Below, piece by piece: positions 8,316 through 16,469 of a stretch of 64,000 bases of DNA. The notes beneath the pieces were generated by a model that saw only the letters and a program-made list of their open reading frames with translations, was not told the origin of the DNA and did no database searches. The first letter of the stretch is position 1. Each line of letters opens with the position of its first letter. Both the position numbers and the translations under genes were made by a program. The stretch comes from Novosphingobium sp. SG707 (lineage in GTDB: Bacteria; Pseudomonadota; Alphaproteobacteria; Sphingomonadales; Sphingomonadaceae), in the NCBI RefSeq assembly GCF_012275515.1, contig NZ_JAAZQL010000001.1:290911-354910 (forward strand), read 5' to 3'.

Positions 8316-9437
8316 TCAACGGCGGCTCGCCGCATCCTCATCCCAAGCCGCCTGCGCCCCCAGATCGCCAAACTCCCCCGGCCAATCCGCCGCCCATGCC
8401 GCCTTTTGCACCTCATCGGCCCAACTGGCGTTTATGCCCGCCATCATCATGGCGCGCAGGTCATCGCGGCTGGCGCCCATATGGCTGTACATCAATTCCC
8501 ACGCGCCCGCCGGGCTGACGCGGTGCAATTGGGGGTCGTCGCTGTTGGGGTGGATCGACAGGCCCATGGCGATCATCGCGCGGATCGGGTGATGCCGCGC
8601 CCAATCCTCGGGCGTCATGGTGCGCAGATAATAGGAATTGGTCGGCACCACGGTGAACACCATGCCGCGCGCGCGCAGGCTCTCGGCGAAATCGGGATTG
8701 TCGATCACGGTATAGCCATGGTCGATCCGTTCGACGCCCAGATCATCCACCGCGATGGCGACATTGGTCCATGGCATCCCGAATTCCCCGGCATGGGCGG
8801 TGGCGCGCAGGCCCTCTTTCCGCGCCAACGCATAGGCGGGGGCGAACCATTCGGGCGGCCCGTCATTCTCGCGGTAATCAATGCCGATGCCCGGAACGCG
8901 CGGATGGCGATGGGCCAGCATCGCCTCGACCATGGCCACGGCCTGCGCGGGTGGGGCCTCGCGGTCGATGGCAGGGATGAGGAGCGAGGAGATCGGGGCG
9001 GCTTCCATCGCCTCCACCATCGCCTGCTGGATCTCGCCATAGGGGATGGCATGGGCGGCCAGAGTGGCGGTGGGGTTCCAGAAGAATTCGGCGTGGCGGA
9101 CGTTATCGGCCGCCGCATCCTCCAGATATTCGCGCACCAGCCGGGCGATATCCTCCGGGCGGCGCAGCAAATGCTGCTCCATCGCGCGCAGGGCATGGAG
9201 CACGCCCACCGGCTTGCGCCCGCGCGTGTAAAGCCCTGCGGCCATATCCGTGGGGATCGGCGCATCATAACGCCGCGCCAGATCGCGAAACGTTTCCTCG
9301 CGCATCGCGCCCAGCAGATGGCAATGCAGTTCCACCTTGGGCAGGCGGGTGAAGAAGGCGCGCTGATCGGCGCTGACCACTCGCCCTGTGGCCGAGGGGG
9401 GCAGCACCGAAAGCGTTTCTTCCATGGCAATCGGCAT
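8316..9437 (-). CDS. Adenosine/adenine deaminase family protein with altered active-site motif
   Basis: 373 residues; the start could be 9437 or the ATG at 9425. It is a cytoplasmic TIM-barrel deaminase with HxH in KVELHCHLLGA, the Zn His and catalytic Glu in ATAHAGEFG, a His in RIDHGY and the Asp pair in SIHPNSDDPQLH. These are the usual adenosine-deaminase landmarks at about the family length. The usual CPTSN-type motif after the HGY strand reads VPTNSYYLRT, so the pocket differs from standard adenosine and adenine deaminases. It follows the purine permease by 11 nt and would convert an imported aminopurine base or nucleoside to the oxo form for salvage. The precise substrate (adenine, adenosine or a modified purine) is not resolvable here. 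Confidence 0.87.
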   Translation of the reverse strand: MPIAMEETLSVLPPSATGRVVSADQRAFFTRLPKVELHCHLLGAMREETFRDLARRYDAPIPTDMAAGLYTRGRKPVGVLHALRAMEQHLLRRPEDIARLVREYLEDAAADNVRHAEFFWNPTATLAAHAIPYGEIQQAMVEAMEAAPISSLLIPAIDREAPPAQAVAMVEAMLAHRHPRVPGIGIDYRENDGPPEWFAPAYALARKEGLRATAHAGEFGMPWTNVAIAVDDLGVERIDHGYTVIDNPDFAESLRARGMVFTVVPTNSYYLRTMTPEDWARHHPIRAMIAMGLSIHPNSDDPQLHRVSPAGAWELMYSHMGASRDDLRAMMMAGINASWADEVQKAAWAADWPGEFGDLGAQAAWDEDAASRR

Positions 9438-9448
9438 CGCGGCGGCTC

Positions 9449-10759
9449 TCAACGGTGGACGGTGGTATAGAGGTAATAGGCCAGGGGCAGCGAGAGCAGC
9501 AACAGGCCGGGTGACACCCGCCGCGCTCGCCCGCCGATCAGGCAGACCGCCACATAGGACACCAGCCCCACCGCGATGCCCGTACCGAAACTGTTGGCGA
9601 TCAGCGTGGCCAGCAGCATCAGCACCGGGGGCAGGGTCTCCTCCAGCCTTTCGCCGCCCAATTGCCGCAGCGAACCCATCATCCCCGCGCCCACAAGGAT
9701 CAGCGCCGGTGCGGTCGCCTGCTTGGGTATCGCCATGGCCAGCGGGATCGCCAGCAGCGAGGCCAGATAGCACAGCGAGGCGGTGATCGGCACCAAGCCG
9801 GTGCGCCCGCCAGCGCTTGCCCCCGCCGCCGATTCCACCAGCGCCGTGCCGCCCGGAATGCCCAGCATCGGCCCGAAGGTGGCCGCCAGCGCATCGACCA
9901 GAAAGGGGCGGTCGATATGGGGCAGATTGCCGTCATCATCGGTCAGCCCCGCCTTGGCCCCCACGGCCAGCGTGGTGCCCATGGTCGAGAAGAATTCGGC
10001 GACGAAATAGGCGAAGAGATAGGGCAGGGCCTTGATGGTGAACACCGCCGCCCAATCGAAATGGCCCAGCACCGGCCCCATGGCGGGGGGTAGACCCAGC
10101 GGAGTAGCGGGCGCATGGGTGACGCCCAGCATCGCGCCCAGACCCGCCGCCGCGATGATCCCGGCAAGGATCGCGCCCGGCACGCGCCGCGCCTGAAGCG
10201 CTACCGCGACGCCCAGCCCGACCAGCGCCATTTGCGGCCCGGCTTGCGAAAAATCGCCAAGGGACAGTGCATTGGTCTTGGCATTGACCGAAACCATGCC
10301 CGCATCGCGGCATCCCAGCAGCGCGATGAATAGGCCGATCGAGGCCCCAAGCCCTAGCTTGATCTCACGCGGGACCAGACGCATCACCCAGCCGCGCGCG
10401 CCGGTGATCGTCAGCAGCGTGAACAGCACGCCTGAGGCCATCGCTATGCCCAGCGCCGAGGGCCATGGCAGATGCTCAACCTGCGTCAGCGTGATGCCCA
10501 GCAACGCCGCTCCGCCGATGCCCGGCCCGACGATAAAGGGCAGGTTGGCATAAAGCCCCATCGCCAGGCTCCCCAGCGCCATGACGATCAGTGTGGCCGT
10601 GGTGGCCGCGCCCTGATCCATGCCGCCGCCCGAGAGCAGGCGCGGGATCACCACCACCAGATAGGCCGAGGCCATGAAGGTGGTCAGCCCCGCGACGGCT
10701 TCGCGCGGCAGGGTGGTGCCGCGTTCCGCCATGCGGTTGCGCCACAGGTTGGCGATCAT
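9449..10759 (-). CDS. NCS2/AzgA-type purine base permease
   Basis: 436 residues, ATG 10759 overlapping the nucleoside-hydrolase stop by 4 nt (ATGA). The sequence is very hydrophobic with about 12-14 predicted membrane segments. It has AzgA-branch landmarks: an N-terminal region REAVAGLTTFMASAYLVVV, GPGIGGAALLGI, and the central FVAEFFSTMGTTLAVG and TALVESAAGASAGGRTGL segments, the latter like the conserved E(S/N)xxGxxxGGRTG signature. Characterised AzgA relatives are proton symporters for adenine, guanine and hypoxanthine. Here it would take up bases released by the exported nucleoside hydrolase encoded just upstream and hand them to the deaminase encoded just downstream. Confidence 0.9.
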   Translation of the reverse strand: MIANLWRNRMAERGTTLPREAVAGLTTFMASAYLVVVIPRLLSGGGMDQGAATTATLIVMALGSLAMGLYANLPFIVGPGIGGAALLGITLTQVEHLPWPSALGIAMASGVLFTLLTITGARGWVMRLVPREIKLGLGASIGLFIALLGCRDAGMVSVNAKTNALSLGDFSQAGPQMALVGLGVAVALQARRVPGAILAGIIAAAGLGAMLGVTHAPATPLGLPPAMGPVLGHFDWAAVFTIKALPYLFAYFVAEFFSTMGTTLAVGAKAGLTDDDGNLPHIDRPFLVDALAATFGPMLGIPGGTALVESAAGASAGGRTGLVPITASLCYLASLLAIPLAMAIPKQATAPALILVGAGMMGSLRQLGGERLEETLPPVLMLLATLIANSFGTGIAVGLVSYVAVCLIGGRARRVSPGLLLLSLPLAYYLYTTVHR

Positions 10760-11853
10760 TGGCGGGCCTGTGCGGTAAAGCGGGCGAGGAAGCGGGGCAC
10801 GTCGATGCTCTCGACCACCTCGACCATCTGCTCTCCGCGATGGGGGGCGAGATCCTCCTTCCACATCTGCGCCGTGCCATAGCCCGCGCCGGGCATCAGA
10901 TCGACATCCATGCGGGCGGTGAACTTCTTGGTCACCAATGTGGGATCGAGCGCCACGGCTACGGTCATTTCATCCCACAAAGGCTGGTCGATGCGGGCAT
11001 ATTGGGCGATGTAGCGCGCGGTGGGGGTGCCTGCCGAACCGATCTGATCGGCCAGCGCCCGCGTCATCCGCGCCGAGGTGGTGACATTGCCCACCACGGT
11101 GATTTTCCGCCATGGCGCGGTCAGCACGATATGGGCGGCCTCGGGGTCAAAGACGAAATTGAAATCGGTGGCATAGTCGGCATTGTCCAGCACGCGGGCG
11201 GCCTGCATGTCATAGCCCCCGCCCTGCATGGCGATGCCCTTGGCCTTGGCGGCGATATCGGGGGCGATGCGCAGGGCCAGCGCGATATTGGTCAGCGGCC
11301 CGGCGCAGATGATCGTCACCTGCCCCGGATGGGCGCGCACGGCCTCGATCAGGCGGTGGACGGCATCCTGCGCCACCGGCCTGATGGTGGGCGCGCCCTC
11401 GGCCATCGGGGGGACCAGATCGGGGTCTTCGGGGTGATACTGGCGGCCCGGTTTGGGGGCGTTCCATGCGCCCTTCCAAGGGATCGGGCCAAAGCGGGCC
11501 TCCCACGCCTTCATTTCGGGCAGGGAGCGGATGAGCGGCGTCTGCGCGCCCCGCGCCACCGGAACATCGCCGCGCCCGGCGATTTCGAGGAAGCGCAGGG
11601 CGTGCTGCGTTTCCTCCTCCAGCCATTGGTCGCCGGTGACGACGCCAACGCCCAGAAGGTTCACATTCGGATCGCGGATCAAAGGGATCAGGGCCTGAAG
11701 ATTGCTCTGTCCGGGGCCGAGAAAGTCATTGTCGAACCATACCATGGCGCGACTGTCCACTTCGACCGGACGGCTGACAGGGCGGGGCGCGGCCATGGTG
11801 AGGGACGCCATGGAGAGAGCTGCGCTGCCCAGCACTGCCTGCCACAATTTCAT
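10756..11853 (-). CDS. Exported nucleoside hydrolase (IU-NH family) with atypical calcium motif
   Basis: 365 residues, ATG 11853 with an AGGAGG ribosome site; signal peptide MKLWQAVLGSAALSMASLTMAA. The inosine-uridine nucleoside hydrolase fold is shown by LLGVGVVTGD, the AGPLTNIALAL segment, a GNVTTSARM segment and LWDEMTVAVALDP near the C-terminus. The N-terminal DxDxxxDD calcium-binding signature is replaced by FDNDFLGPGQSN, which keeps DxD but loses the DD pair. Either a variant subfamily chemistry or a different sugar/base ligand is implied. Family enzymes release free base and ribose. With a signal peptide, this one would work in the periplasm, feeding the purine permease. It overlaps the permease gene by 4 nt. 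Confidence 0.88.
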   Translation of the reverse strand: MKLWQAVLGSAALSMASLTMAAPRPVSRPVEVDSRAMVWFDNDFLGPGQSNLQALIPLIRDPNVNLLGVGVVTGDQWLEEETQHALRFLEIAGRGDVPVARGAQTPLIRSLPEMKAWEARFGPIPWKGAWNAPKPGRQYHPEDPDLVPPMAEGAPTIRPVAQDAVHRLIEAVRAHPGQVTIICAGPLTNIALALRIAPDIAAKAKGIAMQGGGYDMQAARVLDNADYATDFNFVFDPEAAHIVLTAPWRKITVVGNVTTSARMTRALADQIGSAGTPTARYIAQYARIDQPLWDEMTVAVALDPTLVTKKFTARMDVDLMPGAGYGTAQMWKEDLAPHRGEQMVEVVESIDVPRFLARFTAQARQ

Positions 11854-11872
11854 GCCCTGATCCCCCTCCTGC

Positions 11873-13171
11873 TTACTTCGCTTCGGCCAGAACCAGCACG
11901 GTGGCCAGTTCATTGTTGAAGTTGCGCAGGTTAACCGATTTCTCGAGCTTCAGCCCTTCGTCCAGCGAGTGGTTGCGGAAGGTTTCAAAGCCCGAGCCCA
12001 GCGTGAGCGCGGAAATGCCCTTGCTCATCGGGATGTTGCTGTCGGTCGATCCGGCGCTGTACTTAGGGGCGAAACCATTGGCCTTGGCCACGGCATCGGC
12101 CACCTTCACGATGCGCGACTCCATCGGCGTGGTGCCGCCGGGGCGGTCGCCCACCAGCTTGGCGTCATAGGTGATCTTGCCCTTGGCGGTCGAGCGCGCG
12201 GCATTTTCGGCCGCCACCGCTTCGGGCAGGATCGCGAGGAAGGTCTTTTCCTCCGCGTCCAGCTGCGCCTTGCCGTTCGAGCGCATGTCGATGGTCATGG
12301 CCGTGGCAAAGGGGATCGAATTGACCGAGGTGCCGCCCTCGACGATGCCGACGTTATAGACCGTCTTGGGGTCGCTGGGCACCTGCATCCTGGCAAAGGC
12401 GGTCATGGCATTGGCCATCGCATAGGCCGGATTGACCAGGCCGAAATCGCCCATCGAATGACCGCCCGGACCATTGAACGTCACCTTGTAGCGGCGCGAA
12501 CCGGTGCCGGCATTGGTGATGCGTTCGGGCTGGCCGGGTTCAAAGCTGATGAAATGGGTGATGCGGTCCTTGTACTTGCCCTGCGAGAACAGGTAGCGCA
12601 CGCCGCGCAGGTCGCCCGGGCCTTCCTCGCCCACATTGCCCATGAACAGGATGTCCGCCTTGGTCGAGAAGGCCCCCGCCTTCATCGCGCGGATAAAGGC
12701 CAGCAGGACCGGCAGGCTGCACGTATCGTCGCCAATGCCGGGGGCATAGAGCGTGTCGCCCTCGCGGCGCACCTTCACATTGGTGCCCTCGGGGAAAACG
12801 GTGTCGAGATGGGCGGTGATGACGATGAGCGGCGTGGCCTCGCCCTTGGCTGCGCCGGTGCCGCGGCGCAGGCCCATGACATTGCCCACGCCGTCCATTT
12901 CAACGTCTTCCAGACCCTCGGCCTTGAGCATCGCCATATAGGCCTTGGCGCGCGCCTCTTCCTTGAAAGGCGGGGCGGCGATTTCGGTCAGGGTGATGAT
13001 GTCCTGCACAATGCGGTCATAATCGCCCGCCAGCGAGGCGGTCGCCTTGGCGAATTTCGGGCTTTTCAGCAGCGCCTTGGCGGCGGTTTCCTCGGGCGTG
13101 GCGGCATGGGCCTGGGGCGCGATCATCGCGACGGCGGCCAGCGAGGCAAAAGCAAGCAAAGTGTTACGCAT
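11873..13171 (-). CDS. Exported M20-family metallopeptidase/amidase
   Basis: 432 residues with signal peptide MRNTLLAFASLAAVAMIAPQAHA; an AGGATG ribosome site precedes ATG 13171. The di-zinc M20 motifs are present: ITAHLDTVFPEG (His and Asp), GIGDDTCSL (bridging Asp), NVGEEGPGD (catalytic Glu plus ligand Glu), and a dimerisation-domain GPGGHSMGDFG segment. The overall pattern is close to PepT/tripeptidase-like M20 enzymes rather than allantoate amidohydrolases, but M20 substrate assignment by eye is unreliable. It sits 17 nt after the TonB receptor and 19 nt before the nucleoside hydrolase. It may therefore remove an amino-acyl or peptidyl group from an imported nucleoside conjugate, or simply be a periplasmic peptidase (inference). 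Confidence 0.88.
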   Translation of the reverse strand: MRNTLLAFASLAAVAMIAPQAHAATPEETAAKALLKSPKFAKATASLAGDYDRIVQDIITLTEIAAPPFKEEARAKAYMAMLKAEGLEDVEMDGVGNVMGLRRGTGAAKGEATPLIVITAHLDTVFPEGTNVKVRREGDTLYAPGIGDDTCSLPVLLAFIRAMKAGAFSTKADILFMGNVGEEGPGDLRGVRYLFSQGKYKDRITHFISFEPGQPERITNAGTGSRRYKVTFNGPGGHSMGDFGLVNPAYAMANAMTAFARMQVPSDPKTVYNVGIVEGGTSVNSIPFATAMTIDMRSNGKAQLDAEEKTFLAILPEAVAAENAARSTAKGKITYDAKLVGDRPGGTTPMESRIVKVADAVAKANGFAPKYSAGSTDSNIPMSKGISALTLGSGFETFRNHSLDEGLKLEKSVNLRNFNNELATVLVLAEAK

Positions 13172-13188
13172 GGAAAGACATCCTCTTT

Positions 13189-15519
13189 TTAGAAATTGCC
13201 GCGCAGGTTGATGCCGACGGTACGGGGCGTGGTGGTGGCGATGTAATCGGGCGTGCCGCTGACGGCCGAGTAATAGCTCAGACCCTTGGCATCGATCAGG
13301 TTACGCACATAGACATAGACGCCGTAGCGCTCATTCTCGATTCCCGCGCGCAGGTTGACCTGCGAATATTTGCCATAAGTGCGATAAAGCGCGTTGGTCG
13401 GGTTGAGCTGGGTCGTCATCTTGCCGGTATAGTTGAAGTCGGCACGCATCATGCCCTTCCACTTGCTGTTGATATCCCAGCCATATTCGGCGCCCGCGCT
13501 GGCCGTGGTGCGCGGAATGCCGGTCAGGATATTGCCCACGCGGCCCGCCGCCGTCACTTCCGAATTGACCTGATCGGCCGTCAGGCGCGGATAGACCACC
13601 GAGAGCGAACCGTTGAGGAACAGGCCCTTGGTCGGCGTGCCGCTCAATTCGGCCTCGAAGCCTTCGATACGCGCCGCGCCGACATTGCTGATATAGCTGA
13701 AATTGCCATAGGTGGCCTGAACCGAGGTCTGCATGTTGGTCCAGTCGATGCGATAGGCGTCGATATTGAAGGTCAGCTTGCGGTCGAACCACTGGGTCTT
13801 GAGGCCCAGTTCATAATTCCACAGCGAGTCGGCCTTATACTGCGTGGCCGAGGCCGGGATGCCGGGCGTCAGGTTCGCGCCGCCGGGGCGGAAGCCCTGC
13901 GACGCGGTGGCATAGACCATCAGATTGCGGGTGGGTTTCAGCTCGACATTGTATTTCTGGATAAAGCCGTCCGCATTGGCGTTGACCTCGGTATAGGCCA
14001 TCGGCGTCTGGCCGTTGAAGTAATTGTAGCCGAGATAGGCGCCGCCCACGATCTTCTTGTAGTGATAGTGGCGCAGGCCCGCCGTCACCGTCAGGATGTC
14101 GATCGGGCGATAGGAGAGTTCGCCAAACTGCGCGGTCTGGTTGATGACATCGCGCACAAAGCGCGAGCCGAGATCGACCAGCGGGCTGCGCATTTCGCCG
14201 GTGCCCGGAACACCCGCGAACACGGTGGTGTCCACCCGGTCCTTGCGGTTTTCAAAGAAGGCGCCCAGCGTATAGTTCAAACGGCCCTTGCCATCGGAAT
14301 TGAGGCGCAGTTCGTTGGTGACATTTTCCACCCAGCGCGGCTGATAATTGCCGATGGGCATCTGGCTGTTGGCCCAGCCCAGATAATTGGCGCGCAATTG
14401 GGCCGAGGTATAACCGCCCGCGCTCGATGCGCAATTGCTGGACGATGTGGTGGTGCCCGATGCGCCCGTCTGCAGCAGCGAGCCCGAATAGGTGTTCTGA
14501 TAGAGGCCGCAATAGCGATAGGAATTGGCCACCGACTGATAATTGTCGCTGTTGTCGTTGGTCTGGCGCACATCCCAGCGATAATAGCCGTTGGCCAGCG
14601 AGATCGTGCCGATCGGCGTCGTCCACTTGGTGTCGAGCGAGAAGATCTTCTGCTTGTCGATGGCGGGCGTATAGATGCGCAGGCCCGAGGTATAGGTGCC
14701 CACCGAAGGCGCCCAGAGCGAGGTGCCGCCCGTGTGCTGGTCCTGGATGATGCCCATGAAATTGATGCGCAGATTGTTGGTCGGGCGGAAGCCCAGCATC
14801 AGGCGGCCGCCCGTGGTCATCACGCTGTTCATATTATAACGGCCGATCGAGGGATCATCGACAAAGCCGCCCGTGCGCTGGCGATAGAGCACGAGGCGGG
14901 CGGCCAGCATGTCCTCGATGATCGGCACGTTGACTGCGCCCTTGATGCTGTAGCCAAAGCCGCCATCCTTGGTGCTTTCCGCGCCCGCATCGACGGCGGC
15001 TTCATACTTCTTCAGATTGGCCTGCTTGAACAGCACGCGCAGGGTGCCGCCCATCGAGCCCGAGCCATAAAGCGTGCCCTGCGGCCCGCGCAGCACTTCG
15101 AGGCGCTCGGTGTCGAACAGGTTGAGGTTGGGGGTCGAGCCCGAAGGGTCCGAGGTGGTGCCTGCAGGCCCGGTCAGCGGCACTTCGCCGAAATACACGC
15201 CCACGGTGGCTTCGCCCGCGGTCTGGATGCCGCGGATCGAGACGCGGGTGCGGCCCGATTCACTGGAGAGCAGATTGAGACTGGGGACCGAGCGCGCCAC
15301 ATCGGCAATGCCCGTCGCGCCCATGTTGTTGAGCATGTTGCCGCTCATCGCGGTGATCGCCAGCGGGGTGTCCTGCACGCGGGTTTCGCGCTTCAGGGCG
15401 GTGACGACAATGTCGTCGCCCTGGCCTGCCGTTTGCGCCATCGCGGGCGCCGCCCCCAGCGTCGATACAGCCAATGTTGAAACCGAAAGCAGCCATGCTG
15501 CACAAAGCTTAGTTTTCAT
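13189..15519 (-). CDS. TonB-dependent receptor heading the nucleoside/purine scavenging operon
   Basis: 776 residues. ATG 15519 is chosen because GAGGG lies just upstream and it begins a clean signal peptide (LSVSTLAVSTLGAAPAMAQ). A TonB-box-like DDIVVTALKRE is followed by the plug domain (VSIRGIQTAGEATVGVYF, RLEVLRGPQGTLYGSGSMGG) and a barrel ending in GINLRGNF with terminal Phe. It is the first gene of a six-gene minus-strand run with gaps of 17, 19, -4, 11 and 31 nt. The neighbours are an M20 peptidase, nucleoside hydrolase, purine permease, deaminase and deoxyribosyltransferase-like protein, so the ligand is inferred to be a nucleoside, nucleotide or nucleoside conjugate. The promoter should lie in the 284-bp divergent region shared with the two-component system. 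Confidence 0.93.
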   Translation of the reverse strand: MKTKLCAAWLLSVSTLAVSTLGAAPAMAQTAGQGDDIVVTALKRETRVQDTPLAITAMSGNMLNNMGATGIADVARSVPSLNLLSSESGRTRVSIRGIQTAGEATVGVYFGEVPLTGPAGTTSDPSGSTPNLNLFDTERLEVLRGPQGTLYGSGSMGGTLRVLFKQANLKKYEAAVDAGAESTKDGGFGYSIKGAVNVPIIEDMLAARLVLYRQRTGGFVDDPSIGRYNMNSVMTTGGRLMLGFRPTNNLRINFMGIIQDQHTGGTSLWAPSVGTYTSGLRIYTPAIDKQKIFSLDTKWTTPIGTISLANGYYRWDVRQTNDNSDNYQSVANSYRYCGLYQNTYSGSLLQTGASGTTTSSSNCASSAGGYTSAQLRANYLGWANSQMPIGNYQPRWVENVTNELRLNSDGKGRLNYTLGAFFENRKDRVDTTVFAGVPGTGEMRSPLVDLGSRFVRDVINQTAQFGELSYRPIDILTVTAGLRHYHYKKIVGGAYLGYNYFNGQTPMAYTEVNANADGFIQKYNVELKPTRNLMVYATASQGFRPGGANLTPGIPASATQYKADSLWNYELGLKTQWFDRKLTFNIDAYRIDWTNMQTSVQATYGNFSYISNVGAARIEGFEAELSGTPTKGLFLNGSLSVVYPRLTADQVNSEVTAAGRVGNILTGIPRTTASAGAEYGWDINSKWKGMMRADFNYTGKMTTQLNPTNALYRTYGKYSQVNLRAGIENERYGVYVYVRNLIDAKGLSYYSAVSGTPDYIATTTPRTVGINLRGNF

Positions 15520-15676
15520 AGTCCATCCCTCATTGGCGAGTCCCAAACCGACGCGGGGTCCACGATGGTTCGCGCCCGCCTTCTGCCGGGCGGCGCGGTT
15601 CATCGCGGGGGCCATGCGGGTTTGTGCTGCTTACCCTGTCCGTCCTCTCGCAGAATCGGAGGCTAAGGCCGCCCGC

Positions 15677-15694
15677 CTGTCATCAAGCTGTCAT
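15677..15694 (+). promoter_or_regulatory. Pho-box-like direct repeat CTGTCAT-N4-CTGTCAT
   Basis: CTGTCAT occurs at 15677-15683 and again at 15688-15694 with spacer CAAG, an 11-bp period. This is an exact match to the two half-sites described for PhoB boxes in enterobacteria and rhizobia. It lies 110 bp before the response-regulator start and 158 bp before the divergent receptor start, pointing toward the response regulator. The neighbouring regulator is also OmpR/PhoB-type and could be the protein that binds here instead of PhoB. Confidence 0.6.
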
Positions 15695-15773
15695 GCCGGG
15701 GGTAGGCATGGGGCGCGTTTTGCGTATTTTGGGGCCGCAGCCTGTAATGCCATGGGCAGGTCATGCCATGGGC
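15692..15773. repeat. Cluster of CATGCC elements in the divergent promoter region
   Basis: CATGCC (15692-15697) faces GGCATG (15705-15710) as a dyad. An identical 11-mer ATGCCATGGGC then occurs at 15747-15757 and 15763-15773, a 16-bp period. These could be additional regulator sites for the response-regulator operon or the receptor operon; no regulator is assigned. Confidence 0.4.
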
Positions 15774-15803
15774 CTGTGCCGGTGTCGGGGAATGGAGGGA
15801 ACA

Positions 15804-16469
15804 TTGCGCATTCTGATCGTGGAGGATGATCCGCGTCTGGCGCGCGGCATGGCCGCTTCGCTCGAGGCCGCCAGTTTTGTCGTCGATGTCGCGCATAATG
15901 GCGAGGATGCCGCCGCCTTTGCCGCCGCCGATCCGTTCAATGCGATCATTCTGGATCTGGGCCTGCCCGATGGCGATGGGCTGGAATTGCTGAAAATGCT
16001 GCGCCGCCGGGGCGACACCACGCCGATCATGATCGTGACCGCGCGCGATGCGGTGGACGACCGGGTGGCCGGGCTGGATTACGGCGCGGATGACTATATG
16101 GCCAAGCCGTTCCACCCGCGCGAACTGGAATCGCGGGTGCGCGCGCTGGTCCGGCGCAGCATCGGCAGCCCCGATCCGGTGCTGCGCGTGGGCGCGCTGA
16201 CGCTGGACCGTTCGACGCGGCGGGTCGCGCTGGCCGATGCGCCGGTCGATCTGCGCCGCCGCGAGATGGCCGTGCTGGAAACCTTGATGGGGCGGCCGGG
16301 CAAGGTGGTGCCCAAGGACCGCATGGCCGCCGAGGTCTTTGCCCTGTCCGAGGCGGTCGCGCCCAATGCGCTGGAGGTCTATGTGGGCCGCCTGCGCCGC
16401 AAGCTCAGCCCCGGCGGGCCGACGATCCACACGGTGCGCGGGCTGGGCTATATGATTGATGCCCATTAA
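15804..16469 (+). CDS. OmpR/PhoB-family response regulator (TctD/QseB-like)
   Basis: About 221 residues. The start is placed at TTG 15804 because GGAGGGA lies 4 nt upstream and the protein then begins MRILIVEDD, typical of the family; ATG 15792 in the same frame is the alternative. The receiver domain has the acidic pair in VEDDPRLARG, the phospho-acceptor Asp in IILDLGLPDGDG, Thr in IVTARD and Lys in YMAKPF. The C-terminal winged helix (LDRSTRRV to VYVGRLRRKLS, TVRGLGYM) is the OmpR type that binds 10-11-bp direct repeats. The stop overlaps the kinase gene by 11 nt. The set of regulator, kinase and symporter resembles systems controlling carboxylate uptake (inference). Confidence 0.92.
   Translation: MRILIVEDDPRLARGMAASLEAASFVVDVAHNGEDAAAFAAADPFNAIILDLGLPDGDGLELLKMLRRRGDTTPIMIVTARDAVDDRVAGLDYGADDYMAKPFHPRELESRVRALVRRSIGSPDPVLRVGALTLDRSTRRVALADAPVDLRRREMAVLETLMGRPGKVVPKDRMAAEVFALSEAVAPNALEVYVGRLRRKLSPGGPTIHTVRGLGYMIDAH

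Noticed and set aside
11873..13171. M20 enzyme as allantoate amidohydrolase completing a purine-ring degradation pathway
   Set aside because: The motifs look more like PepT-type peptidases, it has a signal peptide, and no xanthine dehydrogenase, uricase or allantoinase gene is nearby.
14062..15480. A 472-codon plus-strand frame over the TonB receptor gene
   Set aside because: The opposite strand encodes a complete receptor with signal peptide and terminal Phe; this frame is low-complexity Ala/Gly/Arg/His.
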